Origin: Phycisphaerae bacterium
GTDB lineage: Bacteria > Planctomycetota > Phycisphaerae > UBA1845 > PWPN01
Assembly: GCA_018003015.1 (NCBI GenBank)
Contig: JAGNEZ010000016.1
Span: forward strand, 1-64,000
Reading direction: 5' to 3'
DNA: 64,000 nt
Notes under the pieces: generated by a model
Databases searched by the model: none
Told to the model about the DNA's origin: nothing
What the model saw: the letters and a program-made list of their open reading frames with translations, nothing else
Shown: positions 42,216-52,050 of the stretch, one piece after another
How positions within the stretch are numbered: position 1 is the first letter of the stretch
Layout of the letters: the number at the start of each line of letters is the position of its first letter
Program-made: the position numbers and the translations under genes

Positions 42216-43853
42216 ATGGCTGACCATGTCGCGCGTTGGTTCCGATTCACGACCGTGAGGGGGATCGCCGGCTGTATTCTGATGATGGCGGATCCTTTGA
42301 CCTCTCCGACCGCTGGCGCGCCGCCTGTTCGCCCGCCGGCGTCCCAGGCGGCCTGGCCGGTTGACAATCCCCAGGTCTGGCAACCGCGTACCCGGTCGGT
42401 CGCGGTTTTCAAGAATGGAATGGGCTTTTTCATGCGTGAGGGCGAGGTGGCTCTTCGGGACGGCTGGTGTACGGCTCAGGCTGTGCCGCCGGCTGCATTT
42501 GGCACGTTGGCTTTCTACTCGACGAACCAAGGTCAGATTGTCGACGTCGTCGGCTCCGGCCCAGGTGAGACAGTCGACTTCGACGACCGGGACGCACCGA
42601 AGTTGGCAGCTGAGAAAAGGGAGCGGATCGAAGCGTGCAGCAACATGAAGATCGCGCTGACTTATACTCACAAGGGTGTCACCGGCTCGGCCAGCGGCAA
42701 ACTGGTGTCGGTCAGCTCCGATTTCGCAGTTCTGGAGAGCGAGCAGCACAACTTCGCGGTGGGGCTTGAGGAGATCACCCGGCTGCAGCTTCTTGAACTG
42801 CCGCTGCGGATCCATGTGGCCGACGCCACGCACAAACCGCCGGCCAGGGCCGCCCTGGGCATGGCCTACCTGCGTCAGGGAATCACCTGGATTCCGGAAT
42901 ACACCTTCAGGATCGTCGACGACGAGCATGGGGAGCTCACCCTGCGGGGCACGGTGGTCAACGAGGCTGAAGACCTCATTCACTGCGACGTTCACTTCGT
43001 CGTCGGTGTCCCGCACTTCATCCACGACAACCTGCTGGCCCCGATTGCGGTGGGCCAGGTCATTCGCACGATCGGAGCCTCGGTCGCCCCAATCCAAACC
43101 AGAAGCCAAATTGCCAGCGACGCCTTTCTTTTCTCGAACGCGATCCGGGCCGACCAGGTTGGTCCGGGTGTCGTGGAGCAGCCTGCGGGCGGCGAAAACC
43201 GTGATATCCGTGCCGTGCTTGGCAATCTACCGAGCCTGGAAGGCCCCGCGAGCGCCGACTACACGGTCTACACCAAGAAGGATCTCACCCTGCGGCAGGG
43301 CGAGAAGGCCATTGTCACGCTGTTCGTGAAGAAGATCAGCTATTCCCACATTTACCGCTGGAACCCGCCCGCCCAGATTGCCCATTACCTGGTTCTACAC
43401 AACGATACGGACACCGCCTGGACCACTGGGCCCTGTCTTGCCATCGACGGCGAGCGACCGCTCAGTGAAGACCTGATCAAGTACACGCCGAAACAGGGTC
43501 ACTGCGAGATCCCGGTCACGACTGCGGTCAACGTGGCCTGCAACAGGAGCGAATCCGAGGCTGACCGCAAGCTGAAGGCTCACAGTCCGGCTCCCAACTT
43601 CTTCCTCGACCTGGTCACGCTCCGGGGCGAACTGAAAGTCCGCAGTTTTGAGAAGACAGCGGTGACTGTCGCCATCGAGACTCCGGTACCCGGCAAGCCG
43701 ACGGTCGCCTCGGATGACGGCGATCTCTCGGTGGACACTTCGAAGCTGCAGCTGCTGGAACGGAGCGGGGCGATTCGCTGGCAGACTCGGCTGGACAGCG
43801 GAGCCAGCAAGACACTGACGTACCAGTACGAGCGGTACGTGCCGTCGAAGTAG
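42216..43853 (+). CDS. DUF4139-like envelope protein
   Basis: The 545-aa protein has an N-terminal hydrophobic stretch after TTVRGIAGCILMMADP, likely a signal. A beta-rich body follows, with LGMAYLRQGITWIPEYTFRIV and ELTLRGTVVNEAEDLIHCDVHF, resembling the DUF4139/mucoidy-inhibitor-A-like domain, and WNPPAQIAHYLVLHNDTDTAW and SGASKTLTYQYERYV at the C-terminus, again in that style. The coiled-coil part of MuiA-like proteins is absent. AAAGGAG precedes the ATG. It heads a plus-strand series with a second secreted protein (80-base gap), a phosphatase-like protein and a two-component pair. Confidence 0.65.
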   Translation: MADHVARWFRFTTVRGIAGCILMMADPLTSPTAGAPPVRPPASQAAWPVDNPQVWQPRTRSVAVFKNGMGFFMREGEVALRDGWCTAQAVPPAAFGTLAFYSTNQGQIVDVVGSGPGETVDFDDRDAPKLAAEKRERIEACSNMKIALTYTHKGVTGSASGKLVSVSSDFAVLESEQHNFAVGLEEITRLQLLELPLRIHVADATHKPPARAALGMAYLRQGITWIPEYTFRIVDDEHGELTLRGTVVNEAEDLIHCDVHFVVGVPHFIHDNLLAPIAVGQVIRTIGASVAPIQTRSQIASDAFLFSNAIRADQVGPGVVEQPAGGENRDIRAVLGNLPSLEGPASADYTVYTKKDLTLRQGEKAIVTLFVKKISYSHIYRWNPPAQIAHYLVLHNDTDTAWTTGPCLAIDGERPLSEDLIKYTPKQGHCEIPVTTAVNVACNRSESEADRKLKAHSPAPNFFLDLVTLRGELKVRSFEKTAVTVAIETPVPGKPTVASDDGDLSVDTSKLQLLERSGAIRWQTRLDSGASKTLTYQYERYVPSK

Positions 43854-43932
43854 AGCAAGCACAAAGAAGGTGGAAGATTCGGATGTCAGGTGCAGGTTCA
43901 TGGTGACCGCCATTCAGAAAGGAGCGCAGGTC

Positions 43933-45708
43933 ATGAGGAGACTCGCCGCATCGGCCGCTGTCACTCTGGTTCTTGTCGCATGGTTATGTCCAAACAGTCT
44001 GGTATTGGCTAACGGAGGGCCGTTTGTGGTCAAGTATCCCGAGGGCGACCCAGCGGCCAAAGGAGTGCTTGCGCCGCTGACCAACCAGCTCAGACCAGGA
44101 CGAGAGGAGCGACTGAGAGTTCTCAAGGAGGATCTCGAACTTGTCTTCGTATCCGACCGGAGCCGCATCCCTCTCGGGACGGGGGGGCACGAATCATCCT
44201 CACCACTGCCGCCGCTCGTTGTCGTGGCCGCGGCTTACACCATCGAAAACCCGACGGACAAGGACATTGAAGTCGCCTTCGGTTTTCCCATTCTCCGCGG
44301 CCTGTACATGAGTCCCTTCTCGATGATGCCCCGTCCCGACGCTCAAGTTCGGTTGAACAACAAGGATGTCGTGCATTCGACGATCATCTCGAATTCGGCG
44401 ATCTACGGCATGATCCGTGAGCAGGCCAGGCGAACGATCGAGAAAGCCATCGCCAGGGACGACCGGTTGAGTGCGCTGGTTGCCCAAACACGAGCGACCG
44501 GCTGGGTCCGGCAGCGCGTGCGGGCTACCCTGCGGACCGCAGTCGGACAGGACCGGGCCCTACAGAAGGCCGTGGACAAGGATGCGCTGGTTGGAGACGC
44601 GGCGGCGCCGGCGGCCGGACTGCGCGAGTCGGACCATGAGGCCGCCAGGACGGCTCTGCGAGAGCACGCCGCCAGGGTGATGAAGTGGGACAAGAGCAGC
44701 GCCGGACTCCTGGTCGAATACGCGAGTCTCGATTGGGGAAGCTCTGAGGTTCTGGCCAATCCACCCGATCGACCGTACTTCTTGTGGGGCGGGGCTGGCG
44801 ACAGCAACCAATGGGTCTATCGAAACCTCGGGCCGTTGAGTGCCATCGGCGAACAGAAAGCCACCCAGCTCTTTGCGACGCTGGCGGCTCGCTTTGATCC
44901 GATGGTTGCCAGCACTTACGAATCGATCTTCAGCTCATGGGGTGGCGACGTGCGGGAGCGATCAGTCGATCTGACCACCGGGACCGTGCGCCCCAGGGAG
45001 ATCATCGTCTCAACTCGGCCGGCGTCTGAGGATCGTCACGCCTTGAGAGGGAGCGATCCGACAATATATGCTCGCGTGGACTACCTGGACCCGAACGCCC
45101 GGATTAGCGAAGCGGAAAAGGACTCCTGCAGAGGTCTCCTCAAAGACCTTCCGGTCGTGTTCACGTTTGCCCCGATGAACCTGATCCAGTACCAGGTCCG
45201 ATTCCCGGCCAAGGCCACCCAGGTGCTAACCGTGAGCTACATGCAATACGCGTACAAGGACACGCGCGAGCCGGCCAGTTACCAATTCGCCTATGTTCTG
45301 CACCCGGCCTCGATGTGGCGGGACTTCGGGCCGATTCACCTGAAGGTGGGGGTACCAGCAGACGTGCCGTTCAAGGCTTCGGTTGCCTGCGCGACCGGCG
45401 GCGTGGAAGAACACGAGTTGCCGAAGGACGTACTGGTTGCTCGACGCTCTGATGGGAGTTTGAAGGATCGATACGCCTTTCACCGGGCAACGCTTCGGGA
45501 CAAGACTGGCGAGCTGTTTTTGGCGGTGGGCGCGGCCGCGATGGACCAGAAGACCCTCGAGCCTGTGGCGGCCCAGCCGCCTGCCGCGCGCTCGCAACCG
45601 GGCGGCGTCGGCACTGCTCAACCTGCGACGCTGACCGGGGGCACACCGGTATCCAACCACGGCGTATCCCTGCGACCTCCGACCACAGTGACACCATCAG
45701 GGCAATGA
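43933..45708 (+). CDS. Secreted protein of unknown function
   Basis: The 591-aa protein has a signal peptide (RRLAASAAVTLVLVAWLCPNSLVLA) and a body without a recognised family. Visible pieces are AAAYTIENPTDKDIEVAFGFPI (beta-rich), a helical, charged middle (EQARRTIEKAIARDDRLSAL and EHAARVMKWDKS), and PMNLIQYQVRFPAKATQVL. The C-terminal 60 residues are Pro/Gln/Thr-rich. ATG 43933 is set by AAAGGAG eight bases upstream and by the signal peptide. It resembles partner proteins of DUF4139 genes; function is not inferred further. The next gene begins ten bases later. Confidence 0.65.
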   Translation: MRRLAASAAVTLVLVAWLCPNSLVLANGGPFVVKYPEGDPAAKGVLAPLTNQLRPGREERLRVLKEDLELVFVSDRSRIPLGTGGHESSSPLPPLVVVAAAYTIENPTDKDIEVAFGFPILRGLYMSPFSMMPRPDAQVRLNNKDVVHSTIISNSAIYGMIREQARRTIEKAIARDDRLSALVAQTRATGWVRQRVRATLRTAVGQDRALQKAVDKDALVGDAAAPAAGLRESDHEAARTALREHAARVMKWDKSSAGLLVEYASLDWGSSEVLANPPDRPYFLWGGAGDSNQWVYRNLGPLSAIGEQKATQLFATLAARFDPMVASTYESIFSSWGGDVRERSVDLTTGTVRPREIIVSTRPASEDRHALRGSDPTIYARVDYLDPNARISEAEKDSCRGLLKDLPVVFTFAPMNLIQYQVRFPAKATQVLTVSYMQYAYKDTREPASYQFAYVLHPASMWRDFGPIHLKVGVPADVPFKASVACATGGVEEHELPKDVLVARRSDGSLKDRYAFHRATLRDKTGELFLAVGAAAMDQKTLEPVAAQPPAARSQPGGVGTAQPATLTGGTPVSNHGVSLRPPTTVTPSGQ

Positions 45709-45718
45709 GGCTCATCTC

Positions 45719-47044
45719 ATGAACCGCCGACAGTTCCTACGATACACTTTGGGGACGGCGACAACATCGCTGGGCGCAGCGGCGTCGACCGTCACGCCCG
45801 GTGCCGTTCTCCTGACAACCCACACCGGCGATGCTGCGGCGCGATGCGCACGTCTCCCGCCGGTGAGGCGGACCGAATCCGCACCACGTCGCCGGCAGCC
45901 CAAGAAGCAGGATCGCAAGCTCATCGTCGTGGTGTTTGGCGGCGGCACGCGATCCAGCGAGACCATGGACGACCCCTCCCATCGGCACATCCCTCATCTG
46001 TGGAACGAGATGGTGCCGCGGGGCACGCTCCTGAGTCACATGCATATCGAGCATCGCGTGGTGCACCCCAACTGCACGGCATCGATCATGACCGGGCACT
46101 GGGAATGGGATGACAACGATTGGTCGAAACCGTTGGCCCATCCCAGTCTGCTCGAGATGGTTCGCAAGGAGACCGGGCAACCGGACACATCGGCATGGGC
46201 CTTCGTGTATGCGTCCATCCTGGCGAGGATCAGCGAGAGCATCGCTCCAGGCTATGGTTTGCCGGTGGCGGCCAACGTGGTTGAACCTCCGACCATCTCA
46301 CGATCCGTGGCGGAACAGATGAGTCAGTTGCTGCACGAAGCCGCCGGGCGTGGCTCCGTCGAAGGGGAGTTGGCAGCCGCCCGGGAGTGTGCCCGGCTGG
46401 CTCGTCTGAACAGCCGGCTCAACATGAGCGGCCTTCGGTCGGAGCCGGCCCGAGCCTTTGTGGAGCGCGAGTACCAGGCCTGGAAAGGAGGCGACGGGAC
46501 GACCAGTCACGATGCCTTCCTGACCGATCGCGCGGTTGCCTGCATGAAGCGGTTCGCGCCTGATGTTCTGGTTGTCGCGTTTGGCGAGATCGACTGCGCT
46601 CACTACGGCTCGTGGTCGCGGTACGTGGAGGCGATCCAGCGAACCGACGAGCTAACCTGGCGGCTCTGGCAAGCGACCCAGGAGATGGAGAGCTATCGCG
46701 GCAGGACGCTCATGCTGATTCTCCCTGATCATGGGCGGGAGTTAGAGAGTGCCGACGGCCCGGGTTTCATTCATCACAGCGATTTCTACACCGACCGCGG
46801 TGCCGATGAAGGCTGCCGACGGGTGTGGATGCTGGCTCTCGGGCCGGGTGTACCAGTCGGGGGGAGGGTCGATCGGCCGATACCCACCACCGCCGTCGCG
46901 GCCACAGCCCTGGAGCATCTGGAGCTGAAGGCCTCGGAAGGAGCCGCGGCTTCCGTACTGACGGAGCTGCAAAGCTGCAGTGGAGCGAGCGGACAGGAAA
47001 GGCCGCCCGGAAGACGCGTTGCGATAGTGGAGAAAGCGGGCTAA
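45719..47044 (+). CDS. Tat-exported alkaline phosphatase-superfamily protein
   Basis: The 441-aa protein starts MNRRQFLRYTLGTATTS, a twin-arginine signal. The body belongs to the alkaline phosphatase/sulfatase superfamily: LIVVVFGGGTRSSETMDD near residue 70 is the metal and nucleophile strand, HPNCTASIMTGHW follows, and LILPDHGRELES gives the late metal ligands. FIHHSDFYTDRG lies further on. It lacks the CxPSR signature, so it is not a formylglycine sulfatase; a phosphodiesterase or phosphatase is more likely. GAGGCTCAT precedes the ATG. It lies between the secreted protein and the response-regulator gene. Confidence 0.8.
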   Translation: MNRRQFLRYTLGTATTSLGAAASTVTPGAVLLTTHTGDAAARCARLPPVRRTESAPRRRQPKKQDRKLIVVVFGGGTRSSETMDDPSHRHIPHLWNEMVPRGTLLSHMHIEHRVVHPNCTASIMTGHWEWDDNDWSKPLAHPSLLEMVRKETGQPDTSAWAFVYASILARISESIAPGYGLPVAANVVEPPTISRSVAEQMSQLLHEAAGRGSVEGELAAARECARLARLNSRLNMSGLRSEPARAFVEREYQAWKGGDGTTSHDAFLTDRAVACMKRFAPDVLVVAFGEIDCAHYGSWSRYVEAIQRTDELTWRLWQATQEMESYRGRTLMLILPDHGRELESADGPGFIHHSDFYTDRGADEGCRRVWMLALGPGVPVGGRVDRPIPTTAVAATALEHLELKASEGAAASVLTELQSCSGASGQERPPGRRVAIVEKAG

Positions 47045-47127
47045 TCTGGATTCGTCTGGATCGATGCGGGCCGGGGAGCTTGGCGACGTCGACCCTTCGG
47101 CGTCTGTTCATGAGATGGGAGTGGTGA

Positions 47128-47823
47128 ATGGTGCAGATTCTGGTCATCGAGGATGACGCCGCCATCCGGCAAGGGATCGTGGATGCGGTGGAATCTGAAG
47201 GGTACTCCACATTCGAGGCGGCAGACGCCGTACGGGGACGCGACATGGCCCTGGGGGTGGATTGTGACCTGGTTTTGCTGGATCTGGTCCTGCCTCGCGG
47301 CGATGGGCTGGACATCCTTCGCGACGTCCGGTCCGCCCGCCCCACCTTGCCGGTGATCATTCTCACTGCCCGCGGAGCCGAGGACGACCGCATCAAAGGG
47401 CTGAAGCTCGGGGCGGACGACTACGTGGTCAAGCCGTTCAGTGTGAAGGAACTGCTGGCCCGCATCGAGGCTGTTCTGCGCCGGTCGCCGGAGCGACCGG
47501 TGGACATCCGTGAAGTTCATCTGCCCGGCGGCGTGGCCGACCTGGAGCGGCGGGAACTGCGATTCCAGGATGGGGGGCGAACCGAGCTGTCCGAGCGGGA
47601 GTCGGAGTTGCTCCGATACCTGGCGATGAACCCCGGGCGAGCCGTTTCCCGGGAGGAGATCCTGTCTCACGTTTGGCGTCTCGACCCCAACGGGATCGAG
47701 ACGCGTACGATCGACATGCACGTGGCCCGATTACGTGAGAAGCTGCGTGATGACGGAGCCCAGCCGCGCGTGCTGCTCACGGTACGTGGCAAGGGCTACA
47801 TGTTCGCCTCGGAGGGTGGCTGA
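47128..47823 (+). CDS. OmpR/PhoB-family response regulator
   Basis: The 231-aa DNA-binding regulator has a receiver domain (VIEDD, phospho-acceptor Asp52 in LLDLVLP, Thr in ILTARG, Lys in YVVKPF) followed by a winged-helix output domain (ELSERESELLRYLAMNPGRAVSREEIL, IDMHVARLREKL, VRGKGYMF). Its stop overlaps the kinase start by one base (TGATG), so the two form a cognate pair. The gene lies 83 bases downstream of the phosphatase-like gene and may share its transcript, so it could control the envelope genes upstream. Confidence 0.95.
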   Translation: MVQILVIEDDAAIRQGIVDAVESEGYSTFEAADAVRGRDMALGVDCDLVLLDLVLPRGDGLDILRDVRSARPTLPVIILTARGAEDDRIKGLKLGADDYVVKPFSVKELLARIEAVLRRSPERPVDIREVHLPGGVADLERRELRFQDGGRTELSERESELLRYLAMNPGRAVSREEILSHVWRLDPNGIETRTIDMHVARLREKLRDDGAQPRVLLTVRGKGYMFASEGG

Positions 47824-49691
47824 TGCGTCCGTGGCACAGATGGACGTTGTTCGCTGTGGCTCTGGCCGTCGTCTTGGCGGCCCTGGCCTGGAGCACACGT
47901 ACCATCGTGTGCCTGGATCGGGCTGAAGCCGAGGCCCGGCATCAGACCGCTCTGGAGGAGTCCGTTCGCCTGGTCTTATGGCGAATGGACTCGGCCCTGG
48001 CCCCCCTGATCGCCCAGGAGAGTGGGCAGCCCTATTTCGCCTATGTGCCCTTCTATCCAGCCGAGCGAGCGTACACCCGGATGTACGCCAACATCAGCGC
48101 CGGTGATGTGCTGATGCCCTCTCCCCTACTGATGCAGCCGCAACCGCGCGTTCTGGTGCATTTTCAGATTGACGCGGCCGGTCGATTCAGCTCTCCGCAG
48201 GTGCCGGTCGGTGAGCAACGGAACCTGGCCGAGCAACAGGGGTTTCGATCGGCAGCAGCGATTGAGGACTCTGCCCGACGGTTGGCGGTGTTAAGCGACG
48301 CGCTCAAACCGGATTGGCTGCGCGACCGGCTGCCTCTTCCTGCGGTTCGTAACCTAACCGTGGTGTCCTTACCCTCCGACCAGCCGGATGCCCAGATCAC
48401 GGGCCCGTCCCCGTGGGCTCAGGCGATGGTCCAGCAGCAAGCCGTTCGCCAGCGACCTTCCGATGGGGGGAAGCTGACGAAAGGACAGCAGCGGATCATC
48501 GAGGACAACAGCCGTCGTGCCCAGCAGCAGGTCGAGGCCCAGCAGGGCTTCATGAGCGGCAATTTGCTCAATGTGGACCCCTACAACACGAATGTGGCTG
48601 CCGGCCTCATGCAGCCGTTCTGGATCGAGGACATGCTGGTGCTGGCTCGCAGGATCTCGGCCAACGGGCAGGAGTACATTCAGGGCTGCCAGTTGGACTG
48701 GCCGGCCATTCGCCAGTGGCTGCTGGCCGATGTCCAGGACGCCCTGCCGGCGGCGGCGTTGGAGCCGATGGGCGGCCGGACCGACGATCGCGCGATCTAC
48801 CGACTAGCCGCCTTGCCGGTGCGGCTGATCGCCGGGCCGGTGCCGGTGGCCAGGGATTCCGTTCCTTCGACACTGAGGATCTCTCTGCCGCTGGCCTGGG
48901 CTTGTGTGCTAGTCGCCGCGACCGCGGTTGCCGTCCTGCTGAAGGGTGCGGTCTCACTGAGCGAACGGCGTGGGGCGTTTGTATCGGCCGTCACTCACGA
49001 ACTGCGGACGCCGTTGACCACGTTCCGGCTGTACACGGATTTGCTGGAGCAGGGCCGCGTCACCGGCGAGGAGAAGCGCCGGCAGTATCTGACGACGCTG
49101 CGGGCTCAGGCTGAGCGGCTCTGCCACTTGGTCGACAACGTCCTGGCTTACGCTCGTCTGGAGCGTGGCAACCATCGGCGGCCGCTGGAGACGATTGACC
49201 TGTCGGATTGGCTGGCCCAGGCTGGCCCGAGACTAGCGGAGCGGGCGGCCCAGGCGGGCATGGAGCTTGGGGTGGTGATCAACGATCGGCAGTCGGCGGT
49301 AAGCCAAGAAGACCAGGCCGGGCGGCGGTCTAGGCTGTTTGTCCGGGCGGACGAGTCGGCCATGGAGCAGATTCTGCTGAATCTCGTGGACAACGCGTGC
49401 AAATACGCGTCCGGTGCCGAGCGGAAGGCGATCGAGATCGTCGCCGGGCGGCGAGGTGCTGGGGTGGAGATCATGGTCCGGGATCATGGCCCGGGGATTG
49501 CCCAGCCTGACCGCCGAATGCTGTTTCGGCCGTTCCGCAAATCGGCGAGTAAGGCGGCCAACTCGGCACCGGGTGTTGGCCTGGGCTTGAGCCTCAGCCG
49601 TCGACTCGCTCGCGAAATGGGCGGTGATCTGCGGCTCGACAGCGCGGTCCAGACCGGTGCGTGTTTCGTGCTGTCTCTCCAGGCGGAATGA
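47823..49691 (+). CDS. Two-component sensor histidine kinase with large extracytoplasmic domain
   Basis: The 622-aa protein has a transmembrane segment at residues 8-25, an extracytoplasmic sensor region of about 320 residues (30-352), a second transmembrane helix (about 355-375), then the H-box SAVTHELRTPLTTFRLY (His392) and the ATPase parts: N-box LLNLVDNACKY, G1 DHGPGIAQPD, F-box LFRPFRKS and G2 PGVGLGLSLSRRL. No PAS, Cache or HAMP is obvious. The sensor region has a Gln-rich stretch (about 200-245, MVQQQAVRQ, RRAQQQVEAQQ). It overlaps the response regulator by one base. Confidence 0.93.
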   Translation: MRPWHRWTLFAVALAVVLAALAWSTRTIVCLDRAEAEARHQTALEESVRLVLWRMDSALAPLIAQESGQPYFAYVPFYPAERAYTRMYANISAGDVLMPSPLLMQPQPRVLVHFQIDAAGRFSSPQVPVGEQRNLAEQQGFRSAAAIEDSARRLAVLSDALKPDWLRDRLPLPAVRNLTVVSLPSDQPDAQITGPSPWAQAMVQQQAVRQRPSDGGKLTKGQQRIIEDNSRRAQQQVEAQQGFMSGNLLNVDPYNTNVAAGLMQPFWIEDMLVLARRISANGQEYIQGCQLDWPAIRQWLLADVQDALPAAALEPMGGRTDDRAIYRLAALPVRLIAGPVPVARDSVPSTLRISLPLAWACVLVAATAVAVLLKGAVSLSERRGAFVSAVTHELRTPLTTFRLYTDLLEQGRVTGEEKRRQYLTTLRAQAERLCHLVDNVLAYARLERGNHRRPLETIDLSDWLAQAGPRLAERAAQAGMELGVVINDRQSAVSQEDQAGRRSRLFVRADESAMEQILLNLVDNACKYASGAERKAIEIVAGRRGAGVEIMVRDHGPGIAQPDRRMLFRPFRKSASKAANSAPGVGLGLSLSRRLAREMGGDLRLDSAVQTGACFVLSLQAE

Positions 49692-49718
49692 CGCGGGACG
49701 ACGCGCTGCCGGTGCGTT

Positions 49719-51743
49719 CTACGGCTGCGCGATCAGCACGCCGTGTACATCGACTCGGGGTACGGTGACCGACAGGACGCCATCCGACCAGGTCCATTCC
49801 CCAGCGCCTCCTTCTGGAACCCATTCTACTTTTTGCGGTTTGACCGGGAGGCGCCATTTCACCGAGATGGGCCCGACGGGCGGGACGTAGTCGATCAGGG
49901 CGTACTCATTGGAGGTGGGTACGTTGGCCCGATTCAGGAAGTGCAGGGCGGGCCGTCCGTCCCTGGTTTTGCGCAGAGCGACGTCGAGGCACGGCGGGCC
50001 GCTCACCGTGAAGGCCGGCTCGGGGAAGACGCGTTGAACCACCTGCCCGATGAACTCACGAAGGTAGGGACTGTGCAGGTGGAGGAACCGCAGTCCAACC
50101 GGACCGTAGATCGCCCCGACGATGCCGTTCTCATGCCGGGCAATGGTGGCCGCGATTTCGCCGCCCATCCGCGTATCCCGAGTCGGGTATCGCCAGCCGA
50201 CCGCCTCCGCCCGATGCAAGGTGACTTTCTGCCAAGGGCCATTGATCGCCCCGATTCCATGGGGGGACGCCAGCTCGGCTGGAACCTCCTGCGGCTGCCC
50301 TTCGAGCTTGACACCGAGGATGGGCTCGAACTGCCTGGCCGCCGCGGTCCCGACCAGAAGGAGTCGACCGCCATCCCGCACGTAGGCGAGCATCTCGTCC
50401 TTCATTCCATCGGCGAACCGGTCATAGTCCGGCACGACGATGCACGGATAGTCCTTAAGACGCCCCTTGATCTGGTGTTCCGCGAGAATGTCGACCGAGT
50501 AGTGGAGTTCGAGCAAGGCATGGAGTGTGCCGACCAACTCTGGAAAGCTGCCCCAGGCTGCGCCCACGCTGTCGGAGCGGTCCTCGATGACCGCGGTAGA
50601 CATCAGCAGGGCGACTTGCGGAATCGACGTGCTCTTGTGGCTCACAGTCTGGCGTGCGCGGCAGAAATCGGCCACCCGGCCGGTGGTCTCGATGACCGCG
50701 TCGGCGATGTGCCCCTTTCGGGTCGGCTGGTAGTAAATCTGAAAGCCACCTCCCTGCATGAGGACCACGGCTGCCTCCTGCTGAAGATGGACGGCGGGCT
50801 TGATGTTCTGGCCCATGCCCGCCAGGTTGTTCACGAAGCCCCAGGCCATCAGGTCCCAGGGCATTGCGGTGGAAGCGGTGTAGCGAGCCTCGGGGCGGGC
50901 CCGATCGACGGAGTTGGTGGGATCGTAGTCGCCGGAGACGAAATCGACTTTGACCCTGACCGGCCAGGGGGTCAGCGTGGTGTACAACCAGTTGCTGGCC
51001 ACCTGGAACCCTGGGCGTGCGGCATGGACGGCGTCCACCCAGTGCCCGACGTATTGCTCGAAATGACGCCGGTTGAATCGTTTCCACTCCAGCCAGTTGG
51101 GCTCGCTGCGGTTCCCGGGAGCCTGATCGAAGCCGGTTTCCTTCTTCCACGCCGCGAGTGCTTCAGGAGAGTAGTCCCAACGGGCGGCCCAGCATTCGCC
51201 ATCCACCCACGCCCCATCCAGATCGTACTTGTTGGCCGCCTCGACGAGTTGCGGGATCATGACCTGGTCGACGTACGGGCTGAACACACTGGTGTTGTTC
51301 GTGTCCCGCTGCCCAGCGGCGTTCATCGCTCCCCACTGAGGGTTCCTGGCCAGTGCGGCCATGTCGAACAGGCCGGAGAAGTGGATGTACAAGGCCACGC
51401 CATGGTCGCGGGTCACTTTGCGCCAGATTTCCAGGGAATCCCTGGTGATGTGCGGCGCGGAAGGCCCGATGTTCGACGGCCAGCCCAGAAACCCGCCGTG
51501 TCCCTTGCTGTCGTACTGCACGTAATCTGGCTGCACGCGGGTGAGGAGCTTAGCGACCATTTCCTCAGTCACATCGGCACCGAGGGCCGGGTCGCCGGGG
51601 CCCGGGTGGAGATCGAAATGCAGCCCGAAGAAGGACTCCGCCCTGGGCAGCGGGCGATGACCTGCCCTATTCTCTCCCATCGACGGCGAGGCGCATGCCA
51701 AACAACCACTGACGACAAGGACATAGAACCGGTCTCTGAGCAT
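49719..51743 (-). CDS. Secreted alpha-L-fucosidase-like glycoside hydrolase with trimerisation-type domain
   Basis: The 674-aa protein has a signal peptide (RFYVLVVSGCLACASPSMG). A barrel follows: FGLHFDLHPGPGD, VQPDYVQYDSKGHGGF, LYIHFSGLFD and NKYDLDGAWVDGECW, where the Asp before GECW may be the nucleophile. The middle domain (HYSVDILAEHQIKGR and VRDGGRLLLVGTAAA) resembles the GH42-like trimerisation fold. A C-terminal beta-sandwich ends in DVHGVLIAQP. The order matches fucosidase-type (GH29/GH151-like) proteins; the exact family is uncertain. ATG 51743 follows AGGAAG. It converges with the histidine kinase, 27 bases away. Confidence 0.72.
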   Translation of the reverse strand: MLRDRFYVLVVSGCLACASPSMGENRAGHRPLPRAESFFGLHFDLHPGPGDPALGADVTEEMVAKLLTRVQPDYVQYDSKGHGGFLGWPSNIGPSAPHITRDSLEIWRKVTRDHGVALYIHFSGLFDMAALARNPQWGAMNAAGQRDTNNTSVFSPYVDQVMIPQLVEAANKYDLDGAWVDGECWAARWDYSPEALAAWKKETGFDQAPGNRSEPNWLEWKRFNRRHFEQYVGHWVDAVHAARPGFQVASNWLYTTLTPWPVRVKVDFVSGDYDPTNSVDRARPEARYTASTAMPWDLMAWGFVNNLAGMGQNIKPAVHLQQEAAVVLMQGGGFQIYYQPTRKGHIADAVIETTGRVADFCRARQTVSHKSTSIPQVALLMSTAVIEDRSDSVGAAWGSFPELVGTLHALLELHYSVDILAEHQIKGRLKDYPCIVVPDYDRFADGMKDEMLAYVRDGGRLLLVGTAAARQFEPILGVKLEGQPQEVPAELASPHGIGAINGPWQKVTLHRAEAVGWRYPTRDTRMGGEIAATIARHENGIVGAIYGPVGLRFLHLHSPYLREFIGQVVQRVFPEPAFTVSGPPCLDVALRKTRDGRPALHFLNRANVPTSNEYALIDYVPPVGPISVKWRLPVKPQKVEWVPEGGAGEWTWSDGVLSVTVPRVDVHGVLIAQP

Positions 51744-52050
51744 GGATGGCTTCCTTTCTGGCCGATCTGCTCTACACCGCAGATGTCTGTGGCCGGATGC
51801 CGCCTCTGACTTGACCGACGCCGGTCCGCGGTCACCTGGGGTCTGAAGGGTGTCGAGACTCACGGCCGTCGTCAAGTGCCCGCTTTCGACGTCAGGTCCG
51901 CCGGGCTGTCGCACCGGGGAGTATACCACGACCAGATGGCAGGCGAGGCCCTCCTCCCCGCCGCGAGGTTTTACCTCAACCGGGCTTGCGGGATGAACGA
52001 TGTATACCCGCGATTTCCACTCTTGTGGAGTTCCGGAGGTTCACGCAGGC
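51744..52050. other. Upstream region of the fucosidase-like gene
   Basis: No gene is supported here. It must contain the minus-strand promoter of the fucosidase-like gene and the leader of the small plus-strand ORF. No clear -35/-10 pair, operator or terminator was seen. Confidence 0.3.

Noticed and set aside
49743..51809. 688-codon open frame antisense to the fucosidase-like gene
   Set aside because: Long antisense frames are common in GC-rich DNA; the sense frame has clear domains. The same applies to frames opposite rne/rng (25613-26923), ptsI/ptsH (29164-30804), queA (9844-11220) and GH78 (16357-17448).
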